Source: Edwardsiella anguillarum ET080813
GTDB lineage: Bacteria; Pseudomonadota; Gammaproteobacteria; Enterobacterales; Enterobacteriaceae
DNA: 64,000 bases
NCBI RefSeq assembly: GCF_000264765.2
Contig: NZ_CP006664.1
Coordinates: forward strand, 930,001 to 994,000
Direction: 5' to 3'
The position numbers and the translations under genes are program-made. Below, in pieces: positions 35,535 through 46,492 of this stretch; position 1 is the stretch's first letter; each line of letters starts with the position of its first letter. Below the pieces are notes generated by a model. It saw only the letters and a list, made by a program, of their open reading frames with translations, was not told the DNA's origin and did no database searches.

Positions 35535-36713
35535 TCAACGAGATATGGCGTAAACTTCACCATCCCGCGCCTGAATAATCAGGTTATCGCCCGCCACCTG
35601 TCCAGCGCTGAGCAAGCCGGAGCCGTTCAGCTTCTGCTCAACCACCAGACGACCGTCGTCCGGATTGATCCAGTACAGGTAACCTTCGGCGTCACCGACC
35701 ACCAGATAGCCACGGTACAGCACCGGCGCCGTTACGCCGCGGTGTAGCAGCTCGCTGTTTTTCCACAGCGCGACGCCGCCGCTGGTGCTCATGGCGGCGA
35801 CGCGGCCATCCTGATCCACCAGATAAATACGCCCGCCGTCGACGATGATATTATTCACCCCGCCCATATCGCGTTTCCAGACGATCTGGCCAGAACGCAG
35901 ATCCAGCGCGGACAGGCTGCCGTTGTAGCCCAGGGTATACACCACCCCGTCCACCACCACCGGCGTCATATCGATATCATTCAGGCGATCGATCTCAGTC
36001 GCACCGGTCGGCTGAGCCACCCGCTGCTGCCAAATCATCTGCCCCTGCTGCAGCAGCACCGCGCTGACGCGGCCATTGTCACCGCCGACGATAGCGGCGC
36101 CATAGGCCACCGCCGGAGCAGATTCACCGCGCAGGGTCAGCGACGGAATATCCAGGCTGATGGTCCACTTGATCGTACCATCGCTCTCATCCAGCGCCTG
36201 CAGCATCCCGTTAGAGGTGTGGATCAGCACCAGACCGTCGCTGACCACCGGACGGGAGATCGCCTCGCCGGCTACCGTCGTTTTCCAGGCGACGCTGCCG
36301 TCATCGCTGTTCAGCGCATAGACGACCGCGTGCTCAGAGCCGACATAGATCTTGTTGCCGGAGACGGTCAGGCCGCCAGACAGCAGCGCATCGCGACGGG
36401 AGAACCAGCCCTCTTTCTCGCCAAGGTTCACCGACCACAGCTTATCGCCGTTTTCGGCGTTCATCGCCATCACCAGCCCCTGACGATCAGCGGCGTAGAT
36501 ATGGTTATCCTGAAACGCCGGACGCAGGTGGGAATAGAAGTCACCGACACCGTTACCGACCGAGCGGCTCCATACCGTCTGCGGCGTAAACTGGTTCTCT
36601 ACCTGCGGCAACGGGGCCATGACGACCGTATCCGTCTCGCCGCCGAACCAGGAGCATCCGCTCAGCATAGTTGCTGACAGTAAGCCGACCAGGAGCGTTT
36701 TACGCAATTGCAT
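35535..36713 (-). CDS. bamB: BAM complex lipoprotein BamB
   Basis: A 392-residue outer-membrane lipoprotein of the beta-barrel assembly machinery that binds BamA and helps insert outer-membrane proteins. The lipobox is LSGC with Cys20. The rest is an eight-bladed beta-propeller of PQQ-like repeats (DKLWSVNLGEKEGWF, GSVAWKTTVAGEA, GTIKWTISLDIPS, GQIVWKRDMGGVN). It is 11 bp after yfgM, in the usual hisS-yfgM-bamB-der order. Confidence 0.97.
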   Translation of the reverse strand: MQLRKTLLVGLLSATMLSGCSWFGGETDTVVMAPLPQVENQFTPQTVWSRSVGNGVGDFYSHLRPAFQDNHIYAADRQGLVMAMNAENGDKLWSVNLGEKEGWFSRRDALLSGGLTVSGNKIYVGSEHAVVYALNSDDGSVAWKTTVAGEAISRPVVSDGLVLIHTSNGMLQALDESDGTIKWTISLDIPSLTLRGESAPAVAYGAAIVGGDNGRVSAVLLQQGQMIWQQRVAQPTGATEIDRLNDIDMTPVVVDGVVYTLGYNGSLSALDLRSGQIVWKRDMGGVNNIIVDGGRIYLVDQDGRVAAMSTSGGVALWKNSELLHRGVTAPVLYRGYLVVGDAEGYLYWINPDDGRLVVEQKLNGSGLLSAGQVAGDNLIIQARDGEVYAISR

Positions 36714-36724
36714 CGATTATCCCC

Positions 36725-37345
36725 TTAGCTGGATAAATTATTCAGTTTCATCCGCAGCAGCGCCTGCAGCGACTGGGAGGCGCTCTCCGCCAGCCCTTTG
36801 CTATAGGCCTCACGCGCGCCCTTGGCGTCGCCTTTCTTCAGCAGCACGTCGCCGCGTACATCCTGGGCCAGCGGCTGCCACCCTTTGGCCGTGACGCCAT
36901 CCAGGGTTTTCAGCGCCGCATCCAGCTGATTTTCCTGCAGCTGTACCCGCGCCAGGCGCAGATCGCTCAGGGACTTCAGATTTTCGTCTTTGGCCTGCCC
37001 CGCCGCCCAAACTAGCTGGGCCTGCGCCTTGGCGAAGTCAGACTTCTCTACCTCATACTGCGCCAGCTGCAGCGCCGCCAGTACGCCGTAATTGTTGCCA
37101 TTCTCTTTGATAAAGGCTGCGCTGAGCGCCACGCCGTCCTGCTTACCACCGCTCAGCGCCTCGCTGGCCAGCTGATAGGACTGGGAAGCCTGCGCCATGT
37201 TAGCCTGCTGATGACCAACCCAGTAACGCCAGCCGAGCAGCGCACCGACGCCAATCACCACGCCCACCACCAGCGTCTTGCCATACTCCTGGAAGAAATG
37301 GCGGATGGCATCAACCTGTTCGTTCTCTGTGCTATAGACTTCCAC
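36725..37345 (-). CDS. yfgM: Inner-membrane chaperone-linked protein YfgM
   Basis: A 206-residue inner-membrane protein with one transmembrane helix near the N-terminus (TLVVGVVIGVGALLGWRYW) and a periplasmic TPR domain. I use the GTG at 37345 (read VEVYSTENEQ), which matches the E. coli start and has AGGA upstream; ATG codons further up lie inside hisS. In E. coli YfgM associates with PpiD and the SecYEG translocon and links to the Rcs stress response. It lies between hisS (13 bp) and bamB (11 bp). Confidence 0.93.
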   Translation of the reverse strand: MEVYSTENEQVDAIRHFFQEYGKTLVVGVVIGVGALLGWRYWVGHQQANMAQASQSYQLASEALSGGKQDGVALSAAFIKENGNNYGVLAALQLAQYEVEKSDFAKAQAQLVWAAGQAKDENLKSLSDLRLARVQLQENQLDAALKTLDGVTAKGWQPLAQDVRGDVLLKKGDAKGAREAYSKGLAESASQSLQALLRMKLNNLSS

Positions 37346-37358
37346 TGTTTCCTGCTCC

Positions 37359-38633
37359 TTAGCCCAACAGGGTCGCCAGCAGCATCGCGGCCTGATCCTG
37401 CGCCACGGTCTGCTGTTCACCGCTTGCCAGGCACTTCACGTTCACCTGACCACTCTGTACTTCGCTCTCGCCCAGCACCAGCGCAATGCGGGCGCCCCAT
37501 TTATCGGCACGGGCAAACTGCTTCTTAAAGTTACCACCGCCGTAGTTGGTCATCAGACGCAGCGTCGGCAGGGCGTCGCGCAGCTGCTCCGCCAGACGCA
37601 TCGCTGCGCTTTGGGTGCCCTCGCCGGCGGCGATCAGGTAGACATCGACCGTGCGCTGCGGCAGGAAGCCTGGGTTGACCGCCTGAACCAGCAGTACCAG
37701 ACGCTCCAACCCCATGGCAAAGCCCACCGCCGGCGTCGCATGACCGCCCAGCTGCGCCACCAGACCATCGTAACGGCCCCCAGCGCAGACGGTGCCCTGT
37801 GCGCCAAGGCTGGTAGTCACCCACTCAAACACGGTGCGGTTATAGTAATCCAGCCCGCGCACCAGACGCTCGTTGACCGTATAAGCGATCCCGGCGTCAT
37901 CCAGCAGACGGCACAGGCCGTCGAAGTGTGCGCGGGAGTCGGCGTCCAGATACTCGGACAGGCGCGGCGCCGCGTTCAGCAGCGTCTGTACCTGCGGATT
38001 CTTCGAGTCCAGCACGCGCAGCGGATTGCTGTACATGCGACGCTGGCAGTCCTCATCCAGCAGATCCTTATACTGTTCCAGGTAGGTGACCAGGGCGTCG
38101 CGGTAGGCGGCGCGCGCCTCCAGCGAACCGATGGAGTTCAGCTCCAGCGCGACGTGATCGGCAATCCCCAACGTCTTCCACCAACGGGCGGTCATCATGA
38201 TGATTTCCGCGTCGATATCGGGACCGGCCAGGCCGAACACCTCCGCCCCCAGCTGATGAAACTGGCGGTAGCGCCCCTTCTGCGGGCGTTCGTGGCGGAA
38301 CATCGGCCCGATGTACCACAAACGCTGCTCCTGATTGTACAGCAGACCATGCTCGATGCCGGCGCGCACGCAGCCAGCGGTGCCTTCCGGACGCAGGGTC
38401 AGGCTGTCGCCGTTGCGATCCTCGAAGGTATACATTTCTTTTTCAACGACATCGGTCACTTCACCGATGGCGCGTTTGAATAACGGGGTCTGCTCTACAA
38501 TCGGCAAACGGATTTCGCTGTAGCCGTAGCTGGCCAGCACCTGCTTAAGCGCCGCTTCAATCGGCTGCCACAGCGCCGTATCTGCCGGCAAATAGTCGTT
38601 CATGCCACGAATGGCCTGGATATTCTTAGCCAC
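37359..38633 (-). CDS. hisS: Histidyl-tRNA synthetase
   Basis: A 424-residue class II aminoacyl-tRNA synthetase that charges tRNA-His. Motif 2 is [18 protein letters not shown], the histidine-specific motif is [15 protein letters not shown], and motif 3 is [13 protein letters not shown]. The C-terminal anticodon-binding domain follows. Length equals the E. coli enzyme. It lies 106 bp after ispG and 13 bp before yfgM. Confidence 0.98.
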   Translation of the reverse strand: MAKNIQAIRGMNDYLPADTALWQPIEAALKQVLASYGYSEIRLPIVEQTPLFKRAIGEVTDVVEKEMYTFEDRNGDSLTLRPEGTAGCVRAGIEHGLLYNQEQRLWYIGPMFRHERPQKGRYRQFHQLGAEVFGLAGPDIDAEIIMMTARWWKTLGIADHVALELNSIGSLEARAAYRDALVTYLEQYKDLLDEDCQRRMYSNPLRVLDSKNPQVQTLLNAAPRLSEYLDADSRAHFDGLCRLLDDAGIAYTVNERLVRGLDYYNRTVFEWVTTSLGAQGTVCAGGRYDGLVAQLGGHATPAVGFAMGLERLVLLVQAVNPGFLPQRTVDVYLIAAGEGTQSAAMRLAEQLRDALPTLRLMTNYGGGNFKKQFARADKWGARIALVLGESEVQSGQVNVKCLASGEQQTVAQDQAAMLLATLLG

Positions 38634-38739
38634 GTCAACTCTCTATGTAATTTGCAAAAACTGGCCCGATTATAGAGGGATTCACGGCCCCTCTTCAACG
38701 CGGGCAAACAGCGGCGGCGCCAGAACGCGCCGCCCGTCA

Positions 38740-39864
38740 TCACCGCTCGTCCAGCGTCGTGACGCCAATGCGCATCTTTTCATCCAGCATGGCGGCCTTG
38801 GCGCGGATCTTCGCCTCCAGCAGATCGATGATCGCATCGTTATCAAAGCGCTCCTTCTGACGGACTCCGTCCTCATAGAAGCCGCTCTTATTGTGTCCGC
38901 CGGTCACGCCCAGGGTTGAGACCAGCGCCTCACCCGGCCCGTTGACCACGCAGCCGATGATCGATACATCCATCGGCGTGATGATATCTTCCAGGCGCTG
39001 CTCCAGCGCATTCACCGTTCCGATCACATCAAACTCCTGGCGGGAGCAGGTCGGACAGGCGATAAAGTTGATCCCGCGCGAGCGGATGCGCAGCGACTTA
39101 AGGATGTCGAACCCGACCTTGACCTCTTCCACCGGATCGGCGGCCAACGATACGCGCAGGGTATCGCCGATCCCCTCTGCCAACAGCATCCCCAGGCCGA
39201 TGGCGGACTTCACCGAGCCGCTGCGTGCGCCGCCGGCCTCGGTAATCCCCAGATGCAGCGGCTGATCGATACGCGCCGCCAGCAGGCGGTAGGCGTCAAC
39301 CGCCAGAAATACATCGGAGGCCTTCACGCTCACCTTAAACTGGTCAAAGTTGAGGCGATCCAGAATATCGACATGGCGCATGGCCGACTCCAGCAGCGCC
39401 TGCGGGGTCGGCTCACCGTACTTCTCCTGGATGTCCTTCTCCAGCGATCCGGCGTTAACGCCGATGCGGATAGGAATGCCGCGATCGCGCGCGCAGTCGA
39501 CCACCGAACGGATCCGGCTCTCATTGCCGATATTGCCCGGATTGATGCGCAGACAGTCTACGCCGTACTCCGCAACCTTCAGCGCAATACGGTAGTCAAA
39601 GTGGATATCGGCCACCAGCGGCACCTGCGCCTGCTGTTTGATCAGCCGGAACGCCTCGGCCGCCTCCATGGTGGGCACCGATACGCGCACGATATCCACC
39701 CCGACCCGCTCCAGTGCGCGGATCTGCGCCACCGTCGCATCGACGTCGGTGGTGCGGGTGTTGGTCATGGACTGGACGGCGATAGGGGCGCCGTCGCCGA
39801 TCGGCACGCTGCCGACATGAATACGCGTCGATTTACGGCGCTTAATGGGGGATGCACTATGCAT
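38740..39864 (-). CDS. ispG: HMBPP synthase IspG
   Basis: A 374-residue [4Fe-4S] enzyme of the MEP isoprenoid pathway that makes HMBPP from methylerythritol cyclodiphosphate. The N-terminal TIM barrel contains [19 protein letters not shown] and [12 protein letters not shown]. The cluster cysteines lie in [11 protein letters not shown] and [13 protein letters not shown] near the C-terminus. It lies between rodZ (25 bp) and hisS. Confidence 0.98.
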   Translation of the reverse strand: MHSASPIKRRKSTRIHVGSVPIGDGAPIAVQSMTNTRTTDVDATVAQIRALERVGVDIVRVSVPTMEAAEAFRLIKQQAQVPLVADIHFDYRIALKVAEYGVDCLRINPGNIGNESRIRSVVDCARDRGIPIRIGVNAGSLEKDIQEKYGEPTPQALLESAMRHVDILDRLNFDQFKVSVKASDVFLAVDAYRLLAARIDQPLHLGITEAGGARSGSVKSAIGLGMLLAEGIGDTLRVSLAADPVEEVKVGFDILKSLRIRSRGINFIACPTCSRQEFDVIGTVNALEQRLEDIITPMDVSIIGCVVNGPGEALVSTLGVTGGHNKSGFYEDGVRQKERFDNDAIIDLLEAKIRAKAAMLDEKMRIGVTTLDER

Positions 39865-39889
39865 GACTTCTCTCCGCCCTTGCCGTAGC

Positions 39890-40936
39890 TCAGTTAGCCG
39901 CCGCAGGCTGCGCGTCTAACGTCAAACGGGCAACCTGGCTTGACTTGATAAAACGACTCAGATCAACGGGCTTACCCAGATACTGGATCTGCACCGCCGC
40001 CGGCGCCCCGATCTTCAGGCGATAGGGAGCCTTACCGGCCAAATCGAGTTTACCGCCGGCGCGCTGCAGCCCGCTGAACAGGACCTTGCCGCTGGCATCG
40101 CGCACTTCCAGCCAGCAGTCGGCGCTGAAATGCATCGCCAACGGGCTCGCAGAGGCTTCGCCCGCGCTGCCCGGGGCCACGCTCGCGGCGGCAGTCGGCA
40201 GGGCCGCGCCGGAAAGCGGCGCTACGTCAGCCTGGCTCGGTGCGACCACGGCATTGTTCTGCGCCGCGGTCGGCCCGTTATTCTGCACCGCCGCCGGAGC
40301 GGCAGCCTCAGGCGCTGCAGCGTGAGCCGCCACAGATGCGGCAGGCGTCGTCGCCGGCGCAGTATGGTTAGCGTCCGCAGCGGACGGCGCCGCGGCGCTA
40401 TCGCCGGCGGTCGTCGACGCAGAGGATGGCGATGCCGCGGACAGATCGACCGGCTGAGCATCCTGCTGCTTCGCCAGCTGAGCCGACGACTCATCGGCCA
40501 TTTCCACGATATCCTGCTGCTGGGCTTTATGGTTTTGCCACCACCAGGATCCGGTAATGCCGATCACCACAAAGATCACCAGCCAGGTAAAGGTCATCAG
40601 CCAGCCTTCGCGCTTCTTACGCTTTTTGCCCAGCGAAAAGCTCTGCATTGGTGCCATTTTTACCGCCCGAACAGGGGCTTGTTTGGCTAACAGCGGGGCG
40701 ATCTCCTGCTCGGGGATCTGCACCAGCTTGGCGTAGGAGCGGATATAGCCGCGGACAAAGGTCGATACCAGACCATCCGGGGCCTTGTCTTCTTCAATAT
40801 CGCGTACGGTTGAGAGCTTCAGGCACAGGCGTTCGGCCACCTGCTGCTGGGTGAGTCCTAAACGCTCGCGGCCCTGGCGCAGACGCTCGCCGGTGCTCAT
40901 CGGTGCTGCTTGATCTTGGGAGGCTTCAGTATTCAT
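39890..40936 (-). CDS. rodZ: Cytoskeletal anchor protein RodZ
   Basis: A 348-residue bitopic membrane protein that binds MreB and sets rod shape. The cytoplasmic N-terminal helix-turn-helix domain ([20 protein letters not shown]) is followed by a basic KKRKKREGW stretch and one transmembrane helix near residues 112-133. A long periplasmic linker (residues about 155-270) is almost entirely Ala, Ser, Thr, Pro and Asp. The C-terminal DUF4115 beta-domain ends the protein. Its start overlaps the pilW stop by 11 bases. Confidence 0.96.
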   Translation of the reverse strand: MNTEASQDQAAPMSTGERLRQGRERLGLTQQQVAERLCLKLSTVRDIEEDKAPDGLVSTFVRGYIRSYAKLVQIPEQEIAPLLAKQAPVRAVKMAPMQSFSLGKKRKKREGWLMTFTWLVIFVVIGITGSWWWQNHKAQQQDIVEMADESSAQLAKQQDAQPVDLSAASPSSASTTAGDSAAAPSAADANHTAPATTPAASVAAHAAAPEAAAPAAVQNNGPTAAQNNAVVAPSQADVAPLSGAALPTAAASVAPGSAGEASASPLAMHFSADCWLEVRDASGKVLFSGLQRAGGKLDLAGKAPYRLKIGAPAAVQIQYLGKPVDLSRFIKSSQVARLTLDAQPAAAN

Positions 40937-41681
40937 TCGCTAGGAACTGCTGGTACTGTTGGGATTGTGGAAAATTTCGCGCCAGTTGCTTGCCATAACG
41001 TTCGAGATTCGTCTGGCGCCCATCTAACGCAGCGAAACGGATTTGTAACCATAAACTATCGGCGCTGGCCGGTAAAATATGATTGTAAACATCCAACATC
41101 AATCGTGCATCCGTGCGGTCACCCTGTTGTAACGCCCGTGCGGCGTCGCCCAGCAGACGCGTCCCCTGCTGCGGATCGGCCTTTAACGCGCGGGCAAATA
41201 GCCTGCGGGCTTCATCAGGCCGATCGGCCCGCAAAAAGCAGGTCCCCGCGCTAAAAAAAGCCTCGGCGACCCAGCCGTCGTCCGGCAGGCGCGCTGCAGC
41301 GTTAAACTGTTGTTGCGCCGCTACATACTGCCCTAAACTGCAGAGAAACGCACCGTAATTATTCACGACGCTGCCGTTGTCCGGCGCCAGCGCCAGCGCC
41401 TGGCGATAACTTTGCGCGGCCGCCTGCGGCTGACCGCTCAGCTGCTGATAGCGCGCCGTCAGCAGCGGGCGCCGATAGTCGCCGGGTGCCGCGGCGGGCA
41501 GCTGCGCTAACGCCTGCTGCGCCAGGGCGGCATCGCCGCGATCGAGCGCCGCCTGCGCCCGCGCCTCCGGCGACAGGGCGAGCGCATCGGCCGCTGCCGC
41601 GCTCGGTGCCTCCGGGGTATCGGCACACCCGAAGAGCAGCAGCGTTACGCTTGCGCACATCGTCGCCGTCGTCGTTTTCAT
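40926..41681 (-). CDS. pilW: PilW/PilF-like TPR lipoprotein
   Basis: A 251-residue lipoprotein with lipobox LLFGC (Cys19) and TPR repeats ([39 protein letters not shown]). Homologues pilot secretins in type IV pilus systems. In enterobacteria the gene sits in the rlmN-rodZ-ispG cluster without pilus genes, and its role there is uncertain. It overlaps rodZ by 11 bp and follows rlmN by 81 bp. Confidence 0.85.
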   Translation of the reverse strand: MKTTTATMCASVTLLLFGCADTPEAPSAAAADALALSPEARAQAALDRGDAALAQQALAQLPAAAPGDYRRPLLTARYQQLSGQPQAAAQSYRQALALAPDNGSVVNNYGAFLCSLGQYVAAQQQFNAAARLPDDGWVAEAFFSAGTCFLRADRPDEARRLFARALKADPQQGTRLLGDAARALQQGDRTDARLMLDVYNHILPASADSLWLQIRFAALDGRQTNLERYGKQLARNFPQSQQYQQFLANEY

Positions 41682-41762
41682 CCCTTGCTCCGCTACGTCC
41701 GTGTGCGGGTCAGCCGATGTCTGGCGCTGCGCCGCCGTCGCCGGCGGCCGTTCGTCTCTACA

Positions 41763-42998
41763 TCAGACTTCACGCACGTTGATAGGTTCCCCTGCCGCTT
41801 GCTTCTTCAGGGTCCGTTTGGTTCGGTCGATCACCTCACCCGCCAGCTGACCGCAGGCGGCATCGATATCGTCGCCGCGCGTCTTACGCACGATAACGGT
41901 AAAGCCATACTCCATCAGCACCTTGGAGAAACGATCGATACGGCTGTTGGAGCTGCGACCAAAAGGCGCTCCCGGGAAAGGGTTCCACGGGATCAGGTTG
42001 ATCTTGCACGGCGTATCCTTCAGGCACTCCGCCAGCTGGTGCGCATGCTCCGTACCGTCGTTGATATGATCCAGCATCACATACTCTACCGTCACCCGCC
42101 CCTGATTGGCGTTGGACTTCTCCAGGTAGCGGCGAACCGATCCCAGGAACATATCGATATTGTACTTGCGGTTGATCGGTACGATCTCATCGCGGATCGC
42201 ATCGTTCGGCGCATGCAGCGAGATCGCCAGCGCCACGTCGATCATATCGCCCAGCTTATCCAGCGCCGGCACCACGCCGGAGGTGGACAGGGTGACGCGA
42301 CGCTTGGAAAGACCGAAGCCAAAATCATCCAGCATAATCTCCATCGCCGGGATCACGTTGGTCAGGTTGAGCAGCGGCTCCCCCATCCCCATCATCACCA
42401 CGTTGGTGATCGGACGGTTGCCGGTCACCTTCTGCGCGCCGATGATTTTTGCCGCGCGCCAGACCTGGCCGATGATCTCCGAAACCCGCAGGTTACGGTT
42501 AAAGCCCTGCTGGGCCGTCGAACAGAATTTGCACTCCAACGCGCAGCCCACCTGGGACGAGACGCACAGGGTGGCCCGATCGTCTTCCGGAATATAGACC
42601 GTCTCTACCCGCTGATCGCCCACCTGCAGCGCCCACTTGATGGTGCCGTCAGAGGAGCGCTGCTCAACCGCCACCTCCGGCGCACGGATTTCCGCCACCT
42701 GCTTGAGCTTAGCACGCAATACCTTGTTGATGTCGGTCATCGCGTCAAAGTCATCGCAGCAGTAGTGGTAGATCCATTTCATGATCTGATCGGCGCGGAA
42801 CGGCTTTTCGCCCATCTGGATGAAAAACTCGCGCATTTGCCTGCGATCCAGATCGAGCAGGTTAATTTTTTCCGGCGCCTGAGAAGCGCACGGCGCGGCG
42901 TCAGCAGAAACGGGCGTTACATGAATATCAGACAAGGGAGACTCGATGGCAGTGGCATCGGGCGCAGCGCCCGGATGCGATAAAGGATTCTTGGACAT
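41763..42998 (-). CDS. rlmN: 23S rRNA/tRNA A2503/A37 methyltransferase RlmN
   Basis: A 411-residue radical SAM enzyme that methylates C2 of adenine 2503 in 23S rRNA and A37 in some tRNAs. The cluster motif is [18 protein letters not shown] (Cx3Cx2C). GMGEPLLN is the SAM region, and a further catalytic cysteine lies in [16 protein letters not shown] use the ATG at 42998 ([17 protein letters not shown]). The segment before KINLLDL is about 26 residues longer than in E. coli and low in complexity, so a later start is possible. It lies 187 bp after ndk. Confidence 0.96.
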   Translation of the reverse strand: MSKNPLSHPGAAPDATAIESPLSDIHVTPVSADAAPCASQAPEKINLLDLDRRQMREFFIQMGEKPFRADQIMKWIYHYCCDDFDAMTDINKVLRAKLKQVAEIRAPEVAVEQRSSDGTIKWALQVGDQRVETVYIPEDDRATLCVSSQVGCALECKFCSTAQQGFNRNLRVSEIIGQVWRAAKIIGAQKVTGNRPITNVVMMGMGEPLLNLTNVIPAMEIMLDDFGFGLSKRRVTLSTSGVVPALDKLGDMIDVALAISLHAPNDAIRDEIVPINRKYNIDMFLGSVRRYLEKSNANQGRVTVEYVMLDHINDGTEHAHQLAECLKDTPCKINLIPWNPFPGAPFGRSSNSRIDRFSKVLMEYGFTVIVRKTRGDDIDAACGQLAGEVIDRTKRTLKKQAAGEPINVREV

Positions 42999-43185
42999 AA
43001 AATGGACAGGCCTCGTTGTTACACTTTGCGGCTCGTTGCCCCCCGCCCGACGGGCGGAGAGGACAGAAACTGGCATACAATAACGCCCCGGAGAAAACGC
43101 GGGGCGGCATATTGTACCTACTCTCGCCCGCCGATGCCATGGCGATAATGCACCCAGGCGGGATTTTGGCGCGCGGACGGGGCGC

Positions 43186-43617
43186 TCAGCGGGTGCGCGG
43201 GCAGAGGTCGCCGGCGCTGAAGAAATAGGCGATTTCGCGTTCGGCAGAGGCCGGAGAGTCAGAGCCGTGCACCGCGTTCTCCGTCAGGCTATCGGCATAG
43301 TCTGCGCGCAGCGTACCGGCCAGCGCGTTTTCTGGATTCGTGGCTCCCATGATCTCACGGTTACGGCGCACCGCATCGTTACCCTCCAGCACCTGCACCA
43401 TGATCGGGCCGGAGGTCATGAAGGTCACCAGGCCGTCAAAGAAGGGGCGCCCGCGGTGCTCGGCGTAAAAGCCTTCCGCCTGCTCGCGCGTCAGGTGCAC
43501 CATTTTGGCGGCGACGATCTTCAGGCCAGCAGACTCAAAGCGTGCGTAGATGACGCCGATGGCATTTTTGGCCACTGCGTTCGGTTTTACGATGGAAAAG
43601 GTACGTTCTAAGGTCAT
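43186..43617 (-). CDS. ndk: Nucleoside diphosphate kinase
   Basis: A 143-residue enzyme that equilibrates nucleoside di- and triphosphates. The phospho-histidine lies in the signature [16 protein letters not shown]. Residues [12 protein letters not shown] at the start and [20 protein letters not shown] in the middle are conserved. Length equals E. coli Ndk. Confidence 0.98.
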   Translation of the reverse strand: MTLERTFSIVKPNAVAKNAIGVIYARFESAGLKIVAAKMVHLTREQAEGFYAEHRGRPFFDGLVTFMTSGPIMVQVLEGNDAVRRNREIMGATNPENALAGTLRADYADSLTENAVHGSDSPASAEREIAYFFSAGDLCPRTR

Positions 43618-43928
43618 GTCTACCCCTGTCAGACAGCTTTAATCAACATCCGCGCGGGATTCTACGGCGCAACAGCGACGGAAGAAAGCCACCCGGTCAT
43701 GCCAACACCATGAGCTGGCGGAAGATTTTACTTACGCTTATCGCTACCGATGATGCCCAGTCGGCCCGTTGCCCGCCCGGCGGGGCGCGCAGACTGGCGA
43801 ATTCGATTATAAGAGGGCGCCGCGGGGTTGCCTATGGTAATGACGTTAATTTGTTAAAAAGATATGAATATTTTGATGCCTACCGCAGGGCGCTCTCCCG
43901 GCGGTAGGCGGAGGATGGGTCTGACGGA
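43618..43928. other. ndk upstream region, no gene seen
   Basis: About 310 bp between ndk and sseB, both read leftward. It should hold the ndk promoter. An inverted repeat (GCCTACCG / CGGTAGGC, 43879-43909) lies just beyond the sseB stop and may be a weak terminator. Many enterobacteria carry pbpC, sseA and the small RNA ryfA between ndk and sseB; I see none of them. Confidence 0.45.
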
Positions 43929-44789
43929 CTAGCGTCTCGTCGCAATGGCGTTGCGCAGCCAGCCGCCCCAGCGCCGCTGATACAGCGGCGTCACGTGGGT
44001 GCGCAGGTAGTCGGCCAGCGGATCCTGTGCATCACGGCGAAGGCAGCAGACGTCGATCGCGTCATCCTGATCCAGCAGGGCGCTGGCTAGGGTGCCCGCC
44101 TCGCGGATCAGCGCCTGATGCGCGGCCGCATCGTTTCCCTCCAGCTCCAGCGCCAGCAGCAGCACCGGCTGCGCGTCGCAGAGCGGATCCTGAAAATGCG
44201 CCAGCCAGGCGCTCCGCACCAGATTGCGCTGGCCGCACAGGACGGTCAGCCCGCTCTGCAGGGCCTCCGGTGTCCGCTCCAGCGGCCCGACGCGGATCGC
44301 GGCGCCGCCGTCGATCGACAACGTCTGCGGCTGTGCCATGCCGCCGCTCTCCAGCAGCATCGCCACCTCCTGCGGGTAGAAGGCCTTGCCCGCCTCCGCG
44401 CGGGGATTTAAAAACAGCGTCTCGCCGCGAGTCAGAGCGAACAGTTCGCGGACCGGCAGCGCGTGCCAAGACGCGGGACCGCCGTCCGTCAGCGCCTGTT
44501 GTAGACGCGCCGGCGTAGAGAAAAAGGGGATCACCCGCGTGCCGTCCTCCATTTCCCAGTGTTCGATCGCCAGCATATCGTCGTCCGCCTCCGCCATCGC
44601 GTCACCCCGAGCCGGAAGATAGACCGTCGACGACAGCAGCGCACGGTAAAACAGCGCCAGATAGGCCGGATCGGCCGCTGCCTGGGTCAGGCTGGATTCG
44701 AGCCGCTGTTCGGGGGTATCGTGATGGTGATCGTGCTCATGCTGACGATCATCGTGATCGGGGGGGGTATCGCAGGTACTCACCGTCAT
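43929..44789 (-). CDS. sseB: SseB-family protein with His-rich N-terminus
   Basis: A 286-residue homologue of enhanced serine sensitivity protein SseB (E. coli 258 residues). Conserved parts are EHWEMEDGTRVIPFFSTPARL, LPVRELFALTRGETLFLNPR and the C-terminal LYQRRWGGWLRN. The biochemical role of the family is unclear; overexpression in E. coli sensitises cells to serine. The N-terminal 30 residues are unusual: DHDDRQHEHDHHHD could bind metal. The ATG at 44789 has AGGAG very close; a GTG two codons on (44783) has better spacing, so the true start may be GTG. It lies 67 bp after pepB. Confidence 0.88.
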   Translation of the reverse strand: MTVSTCDTPPDHDDRQHEHDHHHDTPEQRLESSLTQAAADPAYLALFYRALLSSTVYLPARGDAMAEADDDMLAIEHWEMEDGTRVIPFFSTPARLQQALTDGGPASWHALPVRELFALTRGETLFLNPRAEAGKAFYPQEVAMLLESGGMAQPQTLSIDGGAAIRVGPLERTPEALQSGLTVLCGQRNLVRSAWLAHFQDPLCDAQPVLLLALELEGNDAAAHQALIREAGTLASALLDQDDAIDVCCLRRDAQDPLADYLRTHVTPLYQRRWGGWLRNAIATRR

Positions 44790-44856
44790 CTCTCCTGTTT
44801 CCGTATTTCCTTGGCCGATGCAGGCTCCGCCGTGCGGCGGAGCCATAATGTCAACG

Positions 44857-46158
44857 TCAGCAGCGCCCGGCCTGCGTCAACAGCAGGCGCGCCAGCGTCC
44901 GTACGCCGATGCCGGTCGCCCCGGTGGACCACTGATCCACCGCCGCCTTACGGTAGGTGGCGCTGCAGTCAATGTGCAGCCAGCCCTGCCGGTAGTCAGT
45001 GACGAAGTGCGACAGGAAGGCCGCCGCCGTACTGGCGCCGGCCGAGTGCGCCGCGCCGGCCACGTTGCTGAGATCGGCAAAGGCGGAGGGCAGCTGACTA
45101 CGGTGAAACTCCGCCAGCGGCAGACGCCAGAACAGCTCATCTTCCTGAGTCGCACTCTCCTGCAGCGCCGCCGCCAGCGCATCGTCAAAGGAAAACAGCG
45201 CATGGTAGTCGCCGCCGACCGCGGTCTTGGCCGCGCCGGTCAGAGTCGCGCAGTCGATGATCATGCGCGGCGCCTGACGCGAGGCATCGATCAGGCCATC
45301 GGCCAGCACCAGGCGCCCTTCGGCATCGGTATTCATAATCTCAACCCGTTTGCCGTTGCGATACGAAATGATATCGCCCAGTTTGAACGCGTTGCCGCTG
45401 ACCAGGTTATCCGCGCAGCACAGGTAGAGTTTGACCCGCGCCTGCAGCCCCTGCGCGATCGCCAGCGCCAGAGCGCCGGTCACCAGCGCCGCACCGCCCA
45501 TGTCCGACTTCATGGCATCCATGAAGGCCGTCTGCTTCAGGCTATAGCCGCCGGAGTCAAAGGTGATCCCCTTCCCAACCAGGCAGGCCAGCACCGGTGT
45601 ATCAGACTTACCGCCGGGATTATAATCCAGCTCCAGCAGCGCCGGCGCGCGCGCAGAGCCGCGGCCAACGCTGTGCAGCCCCATATAGCCCTGCTCGCGC
45701 AGATCGTCACCCTTAATGATGCGGTAGTGAATGCTGTCGCAGGCCTGTGCGCACAGCAGATCGACCGCGCGCTGCGCCAGCTGAGTCGGCCCCAGGTTTT
45801 CCGCCGGGAGATTGATGGTGTCGCGCACCCAGTCGATATTCAGCAGGCGGCGATCCAGCTCGGCGCGATCGGCGGCGCTCAGCGCAGGCCACTGCACGTG
45901 CTGCCCGCCCTTCGGATTGCGAAAGCCCTGCCAAAACGCCCAGCAGACGCTCAGGCTCCACGACGTCCCCTGCAGAGAGACCTGCTTCATCCCCTGGGTA
46001 TCCAGGCGGCGCGCGGCGCGCTGAACCGCCCCGAGGTCCAGCGGCTCTCCGGCATGAATGGTCATCCCCTGAGCGTCCGCGCTCAGCAGCGCATCGCTGC
46101 CCCAGCGCATATCCGCGCACTGACTTGATAAATGGACCGGCATCAATTCATTGGTCAT
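44857..46158 (-). CDS. pepB: Peptidase B (leucyl aminopeptidase family)
   Basis: A 433-residue M17 metallo-aminopeptidase. The family signature is [14 protein letters not shown], and metal ligands also lie in [17 protein letters not shown] and [15 protein letters not shown]. It frees N-terminal residues from peptides in the cytosol. It follows the isc operon by about 130 bp, beyond a terminator, and precedes sseB, the order seen in E. coli (iscX-pepB-sseB). Confidence 0.96.
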   Translation of the reverse strand: MTNELMPVHLSSQCADMRWGSDALLSADAQGMTIHAGEPLDLGAVQRAARRLDTQGMKQVSLQGTSWSLSVCWAFWQGFRNPKGGQHVQWPALSAADRAELDRRLLNIDWVRDTINLPAENLGPTQLAQRAVDLLCAQACDSIHYRIIKGDDLREQGYMGLHSVGRGSARAPALLELDYNPGGKSDTPVLACLVGKGITFDSGGYSLKQTAFMDAMKSDMGGAALVTGALALAIAQGLQARVKLYLCCADNLVSGNAFKLGDIISYRNGKRVEIMNTDAEGRLVLADGLIDASRQAPRMIIDCATLTGAAKTAVGGDYHALFSFDDALAAALQESATQEDELFWRLPLAEFHRSQLPSAFADLSNVAGAAHSAGASTAAAFLSHFVTDYRQGWLHIDCSATYRKAAVDQWSTGATGIGVRTLARLLLTQAGRC

Positions 46159-46216
46159 ACGTGTTCTCCCGCTTGCTTCGCGGCCCCCCGCGAACGGACG
46201 TCGCGGGCGGTCTATA

Positions 46217-46243
46217 GTAAAAAGCCACCCCTACGGGTGGCTT
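46217..46243 (-). terminator. Terminator after the isc operon
   Basis: AAGCCACCC (46222-46230) and GGGTGGCTT (46235-46243) form a perfect 9-bp stem. On the minus strand it is followed by TTTTACTAT. It lies about 48 bp beyond the iscX stop and before pepB. Confidence 0.85.
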
Positions 46244-46290
46244 GCCCGGGCCGACTCCCGCGCCGAACTCAACGACGGGGGAGGCCCCTC

Positions 46291-46491
46291 TCACTCTGCC
46301 TCATCTAACCAGACCAGCAGGATGGCTTCCAGAATTTTTTCACTGGAGGCGCCCGGATCGTCATCAAAATCATCCAGACTGCAGATCCAGCGGTGCAGAT
46401 CGGTAAAGCGCACGCTCTGTGGGGAGACGTCCGGATACGCGTCATATAGCGCCTCGCCGATGGCGCGGCTATCGTGCCACTTCAGTCCCAC
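46291..46491 (-). CDS. iscX: IscX, Fe-S assembly adaptor
   Basis: A 66-residue acidic protein, last in the isc operon, that binds IscS and iron and tunes cluster assembly. The start is GTG at 46491 (read [16 protein letters not shown]), with GGGAG upstream; upstream ATG codons lie inside fdx. The conserved [12 protein letters not shown] segment and the [14 protein letters not shown] end match E. coli. It overlaps none of fdx and starts immediately after its stop. Confidence 0.95.
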   Translation of the reverse strand: MGLKWHDSRAIGEALYDAYPDVSPQSVRFTDLHRWICSLDDFDDDPGASSEKILEAILLVWLDEAE

Positions 46492-46492
46492 C

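Noticed and set aside
41685..42983. Long plus-strand open frame (432 codons) opposite rlmN
   Set aside because: It is antisense to the clearly coding rlmN. High G+C at third codon positions makes such open shadows common, and its Arg/His-rich product resembles no family.
43710..43907. Small frame between ndk and sseB (65 codons)
   Set aside because: No ribosome site and no recognisable or conserved-looking sequence; probably chance.
44818..46128. Plus-strand open frame (436 codons) opposite pepB
   Set aside because: It is antisense to pepB, with a low-complexity Arg/Gln-rich translation and no ribosome site or family motif.
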